A stretch of 64,000 bases of DNA from Segatella copri (GCF_002224675.1 NZ_NMPZ01000001.1:124001-188000), one strand, 5' to 3'. Positions 1 to 6,288 are shown, counted from the stretch's first letter. The notes: a model not told the origin generated them from the sequence alone. Numbers and translations: made by a program.

Positions 1-7
1 AACTATT

Positions 8-175
8 ATGGATACATTGGATAAGGATTTTTGGGAAAAACGTGAAGCTGCTATGAAAAGATTTATGGCGGCAAAAGAACGTAAAAAGGCTCGTGTAGCA
101 GAAATTACTAAGAGCCTTTGTGAGGAATATAAGGAGCGCACGGGAGTATATCCTAAATATATTAACATTTGGTAA
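8..175 (+). CDS. Small charged protein of the TA-like island (55 aa)
   Basis: The ORF opens MDTLDKDFWEKREAAMKRF and ends at a TAA at 173. It is rich in Lys, Arg and Glu, probably helical, and has no signal peptide or membrane segment. The bases before the ATG (aactatt) match those before the small ORF at 4501, so the window probably begins inside a fifth copy of the promoter cassette described at 699, 2675, 3849 and 4388. Its 3' end overlaps a small minus-strand gene by 14 bp, tail to tail. A related but shorter MDTTKL ORF with the same convergent partner lies at 3928. I do not recognise a family; a small toxin or antitoxin-like protein is an inference from context only. Confidence 0.5.
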   Translation: MDTLDKDFWEKREAAMKRFMAAKERKKARVAEITKSLCEEYKERTGVYPKYINIW

Positions 176-308
176 TGAAACCTCTTTTTGGGGATATAAT
201 TGCCCTAATTTCTTTGAATGCTGCTTTTGCTCTTGCAGTTACTTCGTCCTCTTCCAGCTGGGCTTTCTGTCGGTTATCCTTTCGGATGGTTTCTGATGTC
301 TGTGTCAT
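162..308 (-). CDS. Small antitoxin-like protein (48 aa), convergent partner
   Basis: Starts MTQTSETIRKDN and continues with an acidic/charged helix (EEDEVTARAKAAF). It is clearly homologous to the longer minus-strand protein at 3961-4197, which starts MVQTSETIRKDN; that match fixes the start at 308 rather than at an upstream in-frame ATG. A Bacteroidetes -7 box (TATATTTG on this strand, at 345-352) lies just upstream. This copy ends sooner than the other one, diverging after the EIRA segment. The composition (short, charged, Ala/Glu-rich) resembles antitoxins, but no toxin partner is identified and the function is unknown. Confidence 0.5.
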   Translation of the reverse strand: MTQTSETIRKDNRQKAQLEEDEVTARAKAAFKEIRAIISPKRGFITKC

Positions 309-344
309 AAAGCTTATCATTATTAACGTTTTACTTTCTGAGTG

Positions 345-352
345 CAAATATA
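345..352 (-). promoter_or_regulatory. -7 promoter box for the small minus-strand gene
   Basis: TATATTTG on the minus strand fits the Bacteroidetes -7 consensus TAnnTTTG and sits about 37 bp upstream of the start at 308. The same box recurs in the paralogous copies at 4232-4239 and 4533-4540. Confidence 0.5.
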
Positions 353-448
353 CGGCAATATGAAGGAGAATCGTGCAGAAGGGCGAATCTTTTAATAAAG
401 ATTAATCTTTAAATGGAATCAGAAGCTTTTTTTCGAAAACCTACACGG

Positions 449-555
449 CTTCCTTACCGTTAAGGAAGGGGTTTCTAAAATCATCCCGTCCTTCTTTACC
501 ATTAAAGAAGGCTCCACATCTCTCACCAAGCCTCTCTCTTGCCCGAAGAGAGAGG
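449..555. repeat. Three consecutive perfect hairpins
   Basis: Within the gene-free stretch 348-801 there are three stem-loops in a row. The first is CTTCCTTA/TAAGGAAG (449-468, 4-nt loop). The second is CCTTCTTTA/TAAAGAAGG (490-511, 4-nt loop). The third is CCTCTCTCTT/AAGAGAGAGG (531-555, 5-nt loop). None is followed by a long T-run. The stretch can be read as a minus-strand ORF, but I see no start signal or homology for it. The rest of 348-698 shows nothing else recognisable. Confidence 0.6.
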
Positions 556-698
556 ATGTAACCGCCCTCCGGTGCTCAGAACCGCTGCGCTTTAAGGTTG
601 GCGGACCATCAGAGGTCTTCGCCATATTTTGCGGGCTGGGACCGCCTGGGGATAGCTTGCTATGGCTTACTATTATGGGGTTATAGATTACTGATATT

Positions 699-801
699 GG
701 ATAATTTGCTGATAACTTGCAGATTTCTTTCTTTTTTCTTGGTGGTTTCGAGGAAAAAGCGTATTTTTGTGGCAAAGTTGAACGTTTAAAAGGAGAAGAT
801 T
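699..801 (+). promoter_or_regulatory. Promoter cassette copy 1 (drives vapBC)
   Basis: TTG at 739-741, a 20-bp spacer and TATTTTTG at 762-769 match the Bacteroidetes sigma-70 promoter, followed by an AGGAG Shine-Dalgarno (791-795). The block from ATAATTTGCTGATAACTTGC to the -7 box is nearly identical to the blocks before 2777, 3928 and 4501. Confidence 0.75.
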
Positions 802-1074
802 ATGAATATGGTTGCTTTAAGTAATAGGCTTGCAAGTAAGGTTCCTCATTGGCATGAACTCGAAAAGTTAAGCAAGGAAGATAAGATAGAAGTTATTGCC
901 TTACTTTCCATGTCGATAACAAATGCAGAGGAAATCAAAGCACCTGCCGACAGAACAACGGAAATGATAGAACGTTGCTGTGGTTCATGGGTTGGTGAAC
1001 AGTCGGCAGAAGATATTATAGCAAATATCAACGAAAGTAAAATGTCAAAGTCAGAACCTGTTAAGTTTGGGTGA
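802..1074 (+). CDS. VapB-type antitoxin (90 aa)
   Basis: Short soluble protein directly upstream of a PIN-domain toxin, with TGA at 1072 and the toxin ATG at 1076, so the two are translationally coupled. The segment KLSKEDKIEVIALLSMSI and the tail WVGEQSAEDIIANINESK resemble the small antitoxins that precede PIN toxins in Bacteroidales. Antitoxins of this type bind and block the toxin and usually repress their own promoter. The start is set by AGGAG seven bases before ATG 802. The specific antitoxin family is not certain; the assignment rests on position and size. Confidence 0.75.
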   Translation: MNMVALSNRLASKVPHWHELEKLSKEDKIEVIALLSMSITNAEEIKAPADRTTEMIERCCGSWVGEQSAEDIIANINESKMSKSEPVKFG

Positions 1075-1075
1075 T

Positions 1076-1474
1076 ATGAACTACTTGTTGGATACTAATA
1101 TTTGTGTATATTTTATGAGGGGTAAACGAAGTGTTGCTGCTAAAATTGCAGAAATAGGACTAGAACATTTCTTTATCTCTGAGATGACTTTAGGCGAATT
1201 ACTTTATGGTGCTCAGTGTAGCGATAGACCGTCTGAGAATATAAAAGCAGTATCTGTGTTTTGCCAGTATGTAACAATACTACCAGCTGCAAATGTTTGG
1301 AATGAATTTGCTGTTCAAAAGGCTTTTCTTCGTAAAAAAGGTCAACTTATTGAAGATGCTGACATAATTATTGGTACTACAGCTATCATAAATAATATGG
1401 TTATGGTTACAGAAAACGTTAAGCACATAGGAAGGCTTAATGGTATTGTTGTTGAAAATTGGATGGAAAAATAA
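1076..1474 (+). CDS. VapC-type PIN-domain ribonuclease toxin (132 aa)
   Basis: Starts MNYLLDTNICVYFMRG, the classic first acidic motif of the PIN domain (Asp6). It is followed by SEMTLGELLYGA with the conserved Glu, EDADIIIGTTAI with the third and fourth acidic positions, and the C-terminal TENVKHIGRL. These residues form the Mg2+ site of VapC endoribonucleases, which cleave tRNA or other RNAs. Full length for the family. A TTG at 1067 is in frame, but ATG 1076 gives the canonical N-terminus. It sits one base after the antitoxin stop and shares its promoter. Confidence 0.88.
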   Translation: MNYLLDTNICVYFMRGKRSVAAKIAEIGLEHFFISEMTLGELLYGAQCSDRPSENIKAVSVFCQYVTILPAANVWNEFAVQKAFLRKKGQLIEDADIIIGTTAIINNMVMVTENVKHIGRLNGIVVENWMEK

Positions 1475-1530
1475 AAAATATATTATTGACGCTGTTTGCT
1501 GATTGCATTTTGATAGTTGGAGGATAGATT

Positions 1531-2421
1531 ATGGTTGTTTATGTTGCAAACCCACTTTATGATGCAGTGTTCAAATACTTGATGGAGGATAATCGTATCT
1601 CTAAGACCATTCTGTCAGCATTGTTGAAGAAGAAAGTTGTCGATGTGAAGATTCGCAGGAATGAATATGCAAATCTGACTCGTCGTGAATCTATCTCCAT
1701 GTTCAGAATCGATTTCGCTGCTACTGTTTTAGATGAAGACAATCAGCCACATTTGATGTTGATTGAGCTTCAAAAGACTTGGCTGCCAACTGAGACTTTG
1801 CGTTTCCGCCGGTATCTTGCTCTGCAATATAACAACGAGGAGAATATGCGGAAGGAAGAGCATGGAAAGTATGCTATTCCTATGGTTGCAATCTACCTCC
1901 TTGGACATTGTGTCGGTGAGATAGAAGAACCTGTTATATATGTCAACCATCATGCTTATAATTATGATGGTAAAAAAGTAGAGGCGGGAATTCCTGATCC
2001 TTTTGTTGAGAGTTTGCAGCATGATAGTATCATAGTGCAGGTTCCTTTGTTGCATGGTAGGGTTAACAATCGCTTAGAGAAGGTTCTTTGCTTGTTTGAC
2101 CAGACGAATGTTGCGGATAATAAAAAGGTGATCAAGGTTGATGATAAGCAGTTTGAGGGTGACAATGATATGGAATATATTGTTCGTCGTCTTCAATCGG
2201 CTGCAGCTGATCCTGATATGAGGTATCAGATGAATGCTGAGGATGAATTCTTCTCAATCTTAGAAGAAAAAGATACCCTAATAATGCAATTGAATGAATT
2301 GAAGGAGAAGGATGAGATGCTTCGTAAGATGATTAAGGGAATGCAGGAAAATGGCATGTCGCTTGATGAAATTGCTAAGATGTTGAATAAGACAGTGGAT
2401 GAAGTAAAACAGATTCTTTAG
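1531..2421 (+). CDS. Rpn-family PD-(D/E)XK nuclease/transposase-like protein (296 aa)
   Basis: The N-terminus NPLYDAVFKYLMED and the motif FRIDFAATVLDED with IELQK (Asp61, Glu79, Gln81, Lys82) match the Rpn/PDDEXK_2 family, whose members are Mg2+-dependent DNA endonucleases that promote recA-independent recombination. The C-terminus has a coiled-coil stretch (EKDTLIMQLNELKEKDEML) and the family's usual tail GMSLDEIAKMLNKTVDEV. It lies 56 bp after vapC with GGAGG before its ATG, so it may be expressed with vapBC. A paralogue of a different subgroup lies at 12369. There are no terminal inverted repeats, so it is not an insertion sequence in itself. Confidence 0.85.
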   Translation: MVVYVANPLYDAVFKYLMEDNRISKTILSALLKKKVVDVKIRRNEYANLTRRESISMFRIDFAATVLDEDNQPHLMLIELQKTWLPTETLRFRRYLALQYNNEENMRKEEHGKYAIPMVAIYLLGHCVGEIEEPVIYVNHHAYNYDGKKVEAGIPDPFVESLQHDSIIVQVPLLHGRVNNRLEKVLCLFDQTNVADNKKVIKVDDKQFEGDNDMEYIVRRLQSAAADPDMRYQMNAEDEFFSILEEKDTLIMQLNELKEKDEMLRKMIKGMQENGMSLDEIAKMLNKTVDEVKQIL

Positions 2422-2444
2422 GTAGTATCTTGTAATTGACAGTT

Positions 2445-2552
2445 ATGAAGATAAAAAGCATAAAGATAGAAAAATTATATGGTAAGTCAGATTATATTAG
2501 CTACGCATTCTTCTGGTATCATTATGGATGGATGGGAACAACTGGTTACTAA
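2445..2552 (+). pseudogene. 5' fragment of an AAA-type ATPase gene (35 codons)
   Basis: A 35-codon ORF begins MKIKSIKIEKLYGKSDY, the typical opening strand of AAA_15/AAA_21 ATPases of abortive-infection type. It then runs into unrelated residues (AFFWYHYGWMGTTGY) and stops, with no Walker A motif. It is best read as a deletion remnant. The gene-free stretch around it (2422-2776) otherwise contains only the second promoter cassette. Confidence 0.35.
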
Positions 2553-2674
2553 TATTTCTGATTTGATTTCTATTTCTGATTAGATTTTGTATACGTATAT
2601 GACAACTTTTTTCGTAAAGGTTTACGAAATATAGATATAGACCTATTCGGTCTTTGAATTTCGCAGATTTCGGG

Positions 2675-2776
2675 ATAATTTGCTGATAACTTGCAGAATT
2701 CTTTCCTTTTTCTTGGTGGTTTCAAAGAAAAAGCGTATTTTTGCGGCAGAAGTGTTAAATATAGAAGGAATTGATT
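2675..2776 (+). promoter_or_regulatory. Promoter cassette copy 2 (drives Panacea pair)
   Basis: TTG 2713-2715, 20-bp spacer, TATTTTTG 2736-2743, then AGAAGGA before ATG 2777. The upstream part (TTTCGCAGATTTCGGGATAA, GCTGATAACTTGCAGAATT) is shared with copy 4. Confidence 0.75.
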
Positions 2777-3352
2777 ATGAGAAGTATGAATAAAATGTCG
2801 GCGGAGGATATCGCTAAGCTTAAGGCGGTAGCTTTGTATGTCTTAGACAAATGTGGTGAAACGGATTTCATTCATTTGTTTAAGATTATCTATTTTGCGG
2901 AAAGGAATCTCTATGCAAAATATGGTCAACATTTAGTTAAGGATACTTTTATCGCCATGGAACACGGACCGGTTCCCTCTCATCTTTATGATGCCTTGAA
3001 ATTAATGAATGGCAAGGGAAACAATAAGGATGTCAAAGCTATTAGCGATTCTTTGTTACCTGCTGGTGGGGAATGCGCTTGGTTTTTTGTGAAAGCTGGC
3101 GAAAAGCCTGACTTGGACGAATTGAGTAAAGCTGAGATAGAAGCGTTGGATGCTGCCATTGATAAATACAAAGATATGGATACCAAAACTTTGTCTGAGC
3201 TATCTCATGATTCTGCCTGGCATGAGGCATGGGATAAGAATCATAATGCTGTTATGACCTCTCTGGATATTGCAAAAGCAGGTGATGCTTCTAATGAGTT
3301 TTTAGAGTATCTCCAGGAACAGGAATTTATAGATTCTATTTTGGAGGCTTAG
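2777..3352 (+). CDS. Panacea-domain (SocA-like) antitoxin (191 aa)
   Basis: The region LKAVALYVLDKCGETDFIH, LFKIIYFAERNLYAKYG and IAMEHGPVPSHLYDALK is the signature of the Panacea/DUF4065 domain. That domain serves as a general antitoxin that can be paired with many unrelated toxins. Here it fills most of the protein (about residues 10-100), with an acidic helical C-terminus. ATG 2777 is preferred to the TTG at 2771 because it sits at the right distance from AGAAGGA. The next gene begins 3 bases after the stop, as expected for a two-gene module. Direct inhibition of the downstream protein is inferred from this arrangement. Confidence 0.8.
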   Translation: MRSMNKMSAEDIAKLKAVALYVLDKCGETDFIHLFKIIYFAERNLYAKYGQHLVKDTFIAMEHGPVPSHLYDALKLMNGKGNNKDVKAISDSLLPAGGECAWFFVKAGEKPDLDELSKAEIEALDAAIDKYKDMDTKTLSELSHDSAWHEAWDKNHNAVMTSLDIAKAGDASNEFLEYLQEQEFIDSILEA

Positions 3353-3355
3353 GCT

Positions 3356-3832
3356 ATGGTGAACTTCAAAGAATTGCTGGGAAATAATAATCAGCTTCAA
3401 AACTTGCTCCTTGATACAGTTGAGGAAGGTGAAGTTTATCGTCTTTGTATGACAAAAGAAGAAGGTATTATTCCTAAAAATAAAGGAGATGAAGGGAGAA
3501 AGAAGTTCTTTGTAGTTGTGGGTAAAGACCAAGAAGGAAATGCGATTGGTTTTGTACTTATCAACTCAGAAATCAATAAGCACCTTCCTGAAAGTAGAAG
3601 GAAATTGCACTATTTATTGAAGGCTTCTGAGTATGAATTTTTGGGTGACCAAGATAGATTTGTCGATTGCTCTGATTTTAAAAGAATTTCAAAGGAACGA
3701 TTTGCAGAATTGTTTTCAATAGATAAGATGAAGGGAAAAATTAATAAGAATGATTTGGTAGAAATAAAAAAGGCTATTTGTTCTTATGAGAATGTTTCCA
3801 TGAAGTTGTTGAAACGTTTTGGATTGATATAA
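3356..3832 (+). CDS. Putative toxin partner of the Panacea protein (158 aa)
   Basis: No confident family. The first half reads EEGEVYRLCMTKEEG, then RKKFFVVVGKDQEGN and GFVLINSEIN, a pattern of beta strands and charged loops resembling PemK/MazF-like RNases (opening G-D/E-V-Y-R strand followed by a VVV strand). The C-terminal 60 residues are helical and basic (KMKGKINKNDLVEIKKAI). It follows the Panacea gene by 3 bases, the position where the toxin is normally found. Toxin identity is inferred from position; the MazF-like fold is a guess from strand pattern. Confidence 0.55.
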   Translation: MVNFKELLGNNNQLQNLLLDTVEEGEVYRLCMTKEEGIIPKNKGDEGRKKFFVVVGKDQEGNAIGFVLINSEINKHLPESRRKLHYLLKASEYEFLGDQDRFVDCSDFKRISKERFAELFSIDKMKGKINKNDLVEIKKAICSYENVSMKLLKRFGLI

Positions 3833-3848
3833 CAGGGAAATTTATTGT

Positions 3849-3927
3849 GATTTTCTTGGTGGTTTCGTAGAAAAAGCGTAATTTTGGCGGCTGAATGTTG
3901 AACTAGAATAAATAGGAGGAAGAATAT
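3849..3927 (+). promoter_or_regulatory. Promoter cassette copy 3 (drives 29-aa ORF)
   Basis: TTG 3856-3858, 20-bp spacer, TAATTTTG 3879-3886, then AGGAGGAAG before ATG 3928. It shares TTTTCTTGGTGGTTTCG and AAAAAGCGTA with the other copies but lacks their upstream half. Confidence 0.7.
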
Positions 3928-4017
3928 ATGGATACAACAAAGTTAACAAGGGAAGAGGCTCTACGCCGTTGGAATGCTTCTAAGGAAAACAAACAAATGG
4001 TTGCGCTCTTTCCTTAG
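3928..4017 (+). pseudogene. Truncated small ORF (29 aa), relative of 8-175
   Basis: Has a strong Shine-Dalgarno (AGGAGGAAG) and starts MDTTKLTREEALRRWNASKE, then ends abruptly after ENKQMVALFP. The first 20 residues look like a genuine small charged protein similar in style to the one at 8. The last ten residues are antisense to the coding region of the minus-strand gene 3961-4197, which suggests that a deletion fused the start of this gene to the tail of its convergent neighbour. Confidence 0.45.
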
Positions 4018-4197
4018 TCGTCTGACCTCTCTGATTTCTTCATTGATTTCATCGAGAGTCATTTCTGGAAATTCACCTCTTTCTGCCATAGCCCTAATTT
4101 CTGCGAATGCTGCTTTTGCTCTTGCTGTTACTTCGTCTTCTTCCTGCAGGGCTTTCTGTGGATTGTCCTTTCGGATGGTTTCTGATGTTTGTACCAT
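3961..4197 (-). CDS. Small antitoxin-like protein (78 aa)
   Basis: Starts MVQTSETIRKDNPQKA, followed by EEDEVTARAKAAFAEIRAM and EFPEMTLDEINEEIREVRRL. The tail MTLDEINEEIREVRR resembles the toxin-binding C-terminal helices of RelB/VapB-like antitoxins in Bacteroidales. It is homologous to 162-308 over the first 35 residues. The last 13 residues (NHLFVFLRSIPTA) are antisense to the truncated ORF at 3928 and are probably not native, so the natural C-terminus may have been lost. A TATATTTG -7 box lies at 4232-4239 on the minus strand. No toxin gene is adjacent. Confidence 0.55.
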   Translation of the reverse strand: MVQTSETIRKDNPQKALQEEDEVTARAKAAFAEIRAMAERGEFPEMTLDEINEEIREVRRLRKERNHLFVFLRSIPTA

Positions 4198-4225
4198 AGC
4201 TTATCATTATTAACGTTTTACTTTC

Positions 4226-4290
4226 TGAGTGCAAATATACGGCAATATGAAGGAGAATGGTGCAGAAGGGGGAATCTTTTAATATAGATT
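4226..4290. repeat. Direct repeat shared with 338-400 and 4527-4600
   Basis: CTGAGTGCAAATATACGGCA, then GAAGGAGAA, GTGCAGAAGG and GAATCTTTTAATA occur here and at 338-400 almost base for base. A more diverged copy is at 4527-4600. The repeat carries the reverse-strand -7 box of the small minus-strand genes and so marks three copies of one module. The rest of the gene-free stretch 4198-4739 holds promoter cassette 4, the 15-codon remnant ORF and the hic operator region. Confidence 0.65.
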
Positions 4291-4387
4291 AAGGTTTTTC
4301 GACCTGCTCGGTCTTGAGATAAAGGGCACGCTGATTTCGCAGATGACGCAGATCTTGACCTGCTCGGTTTGGGATTTCGCAGATTTC

Positions 4388-4500
4388 GGGATAATTTGCT
4401 GATAACTTGCAGAATTTTTGCTTTTTTCTTGGTGGTTTCGAGAAAAAAAGGTAACTTTGGCGGCAGATTGCAATCAAAGAATTTAAAAAGGAGAACTATT
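4388..4500 (+). promoter_or_regulatory. Promoter cassette copy 4 (drives a 15-codon remnant)
   Basis: TTG 4429-4431, 20-bp spacer, TAACTTTG 4452-4459, then AAAGGAG before ATG 4501. The upstream half is shared with copy 2 and the region AATTTGCTGATAACTTGCAG with copies 1 and 2. Confidence 0.7.
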
Positions 4501-4548
4501 ATGGATAATTACAAAGTTATACGTTCTGATTGCAAATATACTTCATAA
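4501..4548 (+). pseudogene. 15-codon remnant ORF after promoter cassette 4
   Basis: ATGGATAATTACAAAG opens like the ORF at 8, then joins directly to the repeat that carries the reverse -7 box (4533-4540), reading MDNYKVIRSDCKYTS and stop. Both coding regions of the convergent pair have been deleted, leaving the two promoters facing each other about 75 bp apart. Confidence 0.45.
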
Positions 4549-4628
4549 TGGCGTAAAATGGTGCAAAATGGCATATAATTTAATAAAGATTAAACTTTAA
4601 ATACAATTCACGGGGGCTTTTTTCATAC

Positions 4629-4706
4629 CCAAATGTTAAAGTTTAGTTAATATAGCAAAAAAGCTACCTAAACATTTGGTAGCTTGTTGCTTTTTTGCTA
4701 CCTTTG
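4629..4706 (+). promoter_or_regulatory. hic promoter with nested inverted repeats
   Basis: TTG 4676-4678, 20-bp spacer and TACCTTTG 4699-4706 form the promoter. Three inverted repeats are nested over it: CCAAATGTT/AACATTTGG (4629-4637 and 4671-4679), AAGCTACC/GGTAGCTT (4661-4668 and 4678-4685), and GCAAAAAAGC/GCTTTTTTGC (4655-4664 and 4689-4698). These are good candidates for the HicB operator, since HicB antitoxins with a C-terminal DNA-binding domain repress their own operon. Confidence 0.6.
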
Positions 4707-4739
4707 CATTGTCAAAATGACAAAGAGTTCATTGATTTT

Positions 4740-4820
4740 ATGAAAACAAAAGATTTGATTATGAGATTGAGAGATGCGGGATGCGTCCTGTCTCGACATG
4801 GACTCTTTTTTATAAGATAA
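4740..4820 (+). pseudogene. hicA: Truncated HicA toxin (26 codons)
   Basis: MKTKDLIMRLRDAGCVLSRHG is the N-terminus of a HicA mRNA interferase (dsRBD-like fold, normally about 60-80 residues). The catalytic His lies in a G-S-H motif just after this point in the family. Here the frame continues LFFIR and stops, so the active site and the second half are missing. The break is within 20 bp of the hicB gene, consistent with a small deletion. The toxin is probably dead. Confidence 0.75.
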
Positions 4821-4841
4821 CAATAAAAATATTATATTAAT

Positions 4842-5237
4842 ATGAAGGTACAGATTATAGTGGAGCAGGCATCTGATGGCAAGTTTTGGTGTTATACAGA
4901 GCAGGGCATCGGAGATGTTGGTCTGAGTGCCATTGGTGACTCTGTGGCAGCTGCAAAAGCTGACTTGATGGAGTGCTACGAGGAAGCTAGGCTGGATGCT
5001 GAGGAGAACGGCAAGACGTTTCCTGAGGTGGAGTTTGAATATAAGTACGACCTTCAGTCGTTCTTCAATTACTTCTCGTTCCTCAATGTCTCGGACATCG
5101 CAAAGAGAGCGGGCATCAACCCATCGCTTATGCGGCAATATAGCAGCGGTGTCAAAAAAGCTGGAGAGAAGACATACCAGCGACTCAGCGCTTGCATGAG
5201 CAATATTAAAGCGGATTTACAAGCAGCCGTCTTTTGA
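4842..5237 (+). CDS. hicB: HicB-type antitoxin with C-terminal HTH (131 aa)
   Basis: The N-terminal half (MKVQIIVEQASDGKFWCYTE, then GDSVAAAKADLMECYEEA) is the partial RNase-H-like HicB fold. The C-terminal half (NVSDIAKRAGINPSLMRQY) is a helix-turn-helix. Normal length for the HTH-containing subgroup. It follows a truncated hicA by 21 bp and is intact, so it probably persists as an orphan antitoxin and repressor of the operator-like repeats at 4629-4698. A hairpin resembling a terminator follows at 5275-5309. Confidence 0.85.
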   Translation: MKVQIIVEQASDGKFWCYTEQGIGDVGLSAIGDSVAAAKADLMECYEEARLDAEENGKTFPEVEFEYKYDLQSFFNYFSFLNVSDIAKRAGINPSLMRQYSSGVKKAGEKTYQRLSACMSNIKADLQAAVF

Positions 5238-5274
5238 TGGTTGTGTTTTCATAAAGTAATTAAATGAACTCTTA

Positions 5275-5309
5275 AGCCTCTGGTGCGTGATGCATCGGGG
5301 GCTTTTTTG
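5275..5309 (+). terminator. Terminator-like hairpin after hicB
   Basis: AAGCCTC ... GGGGGCTT followed by a six-T run, 37 bp after the hicB stop. Confidence 0.55.
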
Positions 5310-5402
5310 TGCGGAATCTGCACGAAAATCGGGGCAGCCTGCGGAAAAAACGTTAAAATCGAACCAAACATAACATTTATTTGAGTGATATTATCAACAA
5401 AG

Positions 5403-5436
5403 CCCCAACCTTATGTGCGGGGACATAAGATTGGGG
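5403..5436. terminator. Strong hairpin downstream of amidase
   Basis: CCCCAACCTTATGT (5403-5416) pairs with ACATAAGATTGGGG (5423-5436) with a single mismatch and a 6-nt loop. It lies about 27 bp beyond the 3' end of the minus-strand amidase gene, so it may end or protect that transcript. There is no clear T-run on either side. Confidence 0.45.
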
Positions 5437-5462
5437 GAGGAAAGAGAGATGAGTACGGAAAA

Positions 5463-5897
5463 TTATATGTGGAAATGGATGTTGGAAAGCCACTTCTTGA
5501 CATCGAAACATGGACACTCCTTGTGGACACCGGGGAGATCTCTGTGGCCTAGAATCTCGGCTTCAGGATAGTCGGTGCAGAGGCTCTTCAGAAGCTCTCT
5601 CATCGCAGCCTTCTGCGCTGGCGTGCGGGTGTCGGCAGGACGACCATTGGCATCCAGACCACCCTCGTAACAGATGCCGATGCTGTGGGCGTTGTAATGA
5701 CGGGCATGAGCGCCAGGCTCCGACTCCGGACGGCACGGATAAATCACTCCGTCCTTCGTGATGTAATAGTGATAACCGATGTCACGGAAACCACGCGCTA
5801 AATGACACGCCTCCAATTCGCCTACCGTGAAGTCCTGGGTGACTCGGGTGGCACTGCTGTGGATGACAATTAAATTGATCTTTCTGTTCTTGTTCAT
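5463..5897 (-). CDS. N-acetylmuramoyl-L-alanine amidase, phage/T7-lysozyme type (144 aa)
   Basis: INLIVIHSSAT supplies the first zinc ligand (His13), GYHYYI the family Tyr region, and GHRDLPGVHKECPCFDV the second His (118) and the Cys ligand (around 128). This is an Amidase_2/PGRP-like domain covering the whole protein; such enzymes cleave the bond between muramic acid and L-Ala in peptidoglycan. There is no signal peptide, as in endolysins. ATG 5897 is preferred to an upstream TTG. It is the last gene of the minus-strand set HU - smalltalk - amidase found widely in Bacteroidales; its role in that set is unknown. Confidence 0.88.
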   Translation of the reverse strand: MNKNRKINLIVIHSSATRVTQDFTVGELEACHLARGFRDIGYHYYITKDGVIYPCRPESEPGAHARHYNAHSIGICYEGGLDANGRPADTRTPAQKAAMRELLKSLCTDYPEAEILGHRDLPGVHKECPCFDVKKWLSNIHFHI

Positions 5898-5908
5898 AGG
5901 CAACTCTT

Positions 5909-5972
5909 GTTAATGAATACTGAATACTGATTACAGAATACTGATAACTGATTACAGAATACTGATTACGGA
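5909..5972. repeat. Short direct repeats (AATACTGATTACAG)
   Basis: The motif GAATACTGA(TTACAG) recurs about four times with small changes between the amidase and the smalltalk gene. It looks like slipped-strand duplication; no function is apparent. Confidence 0.6.
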
Positions 5973-5976
5973 TTCA

Positions 5977-6075
5977 TTACAGTCCCTTGCAGCTCTGCAC
6001 ACAGACGGCAGAAGCAATGGCGGTAAGTACTGTGATGATAAGATTGATGATCTTCTTGATGGTTTCTTTTCTCAT
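5977..6075 (-). CDS. Smalltalk family peptide (32 aa)
   Basis: MRKETIKKIINLIITVLTAI is followed by ASAVCVQSCKGL. The short basic N-terminus, one hydrophobic helix and a terminal Cys-containing segment match the tiny proteins annotated as smalltalk in Bacteroidales. These sit between the HU-like protein and the amidase, exactly as here. It is likely a single-span membrane peptide. By analogy with small holin-like proteins next to phage amidases it could help the amidase reach the wall, but that is speculation. Confidence 0.75.
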   Translation of the reverse strand: MRKETIKKIINLIITVLTAIASAVCVQSCKGL

Positions 6076-6288
6076 GGTCTGATGATTTACTAAAATTTGA
6101 TTTACTAAAACTTGATTCAACTGAAATGTTCATAACTAGGGAGATATCCTAAGAAGGAAGCCCTATCACCCAGACACCCGTTAAGAGCTTGCTTTTGATG
6201 ATTGTTGCAGATGATTCCTGCCTCTTGATGCTCTCGGAATGCCCCTGACGCCATACGGCTCCCTTCTTTCAGATTTTACTATTCTCGG

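Noticed and set aside
419..775. 118-codon minus-strand ORF across the three hairpins
   Set aside because: The coding sense is explained by hairpin arms and the promoter cassette; no recognisable protein features or start signal.
1531..2421. Insertion sequence around the Rpn-type gene
   Set aside because: I found no terminal inverted repeats or target duplications next to it; the family name transposase-like does not imply an IS.
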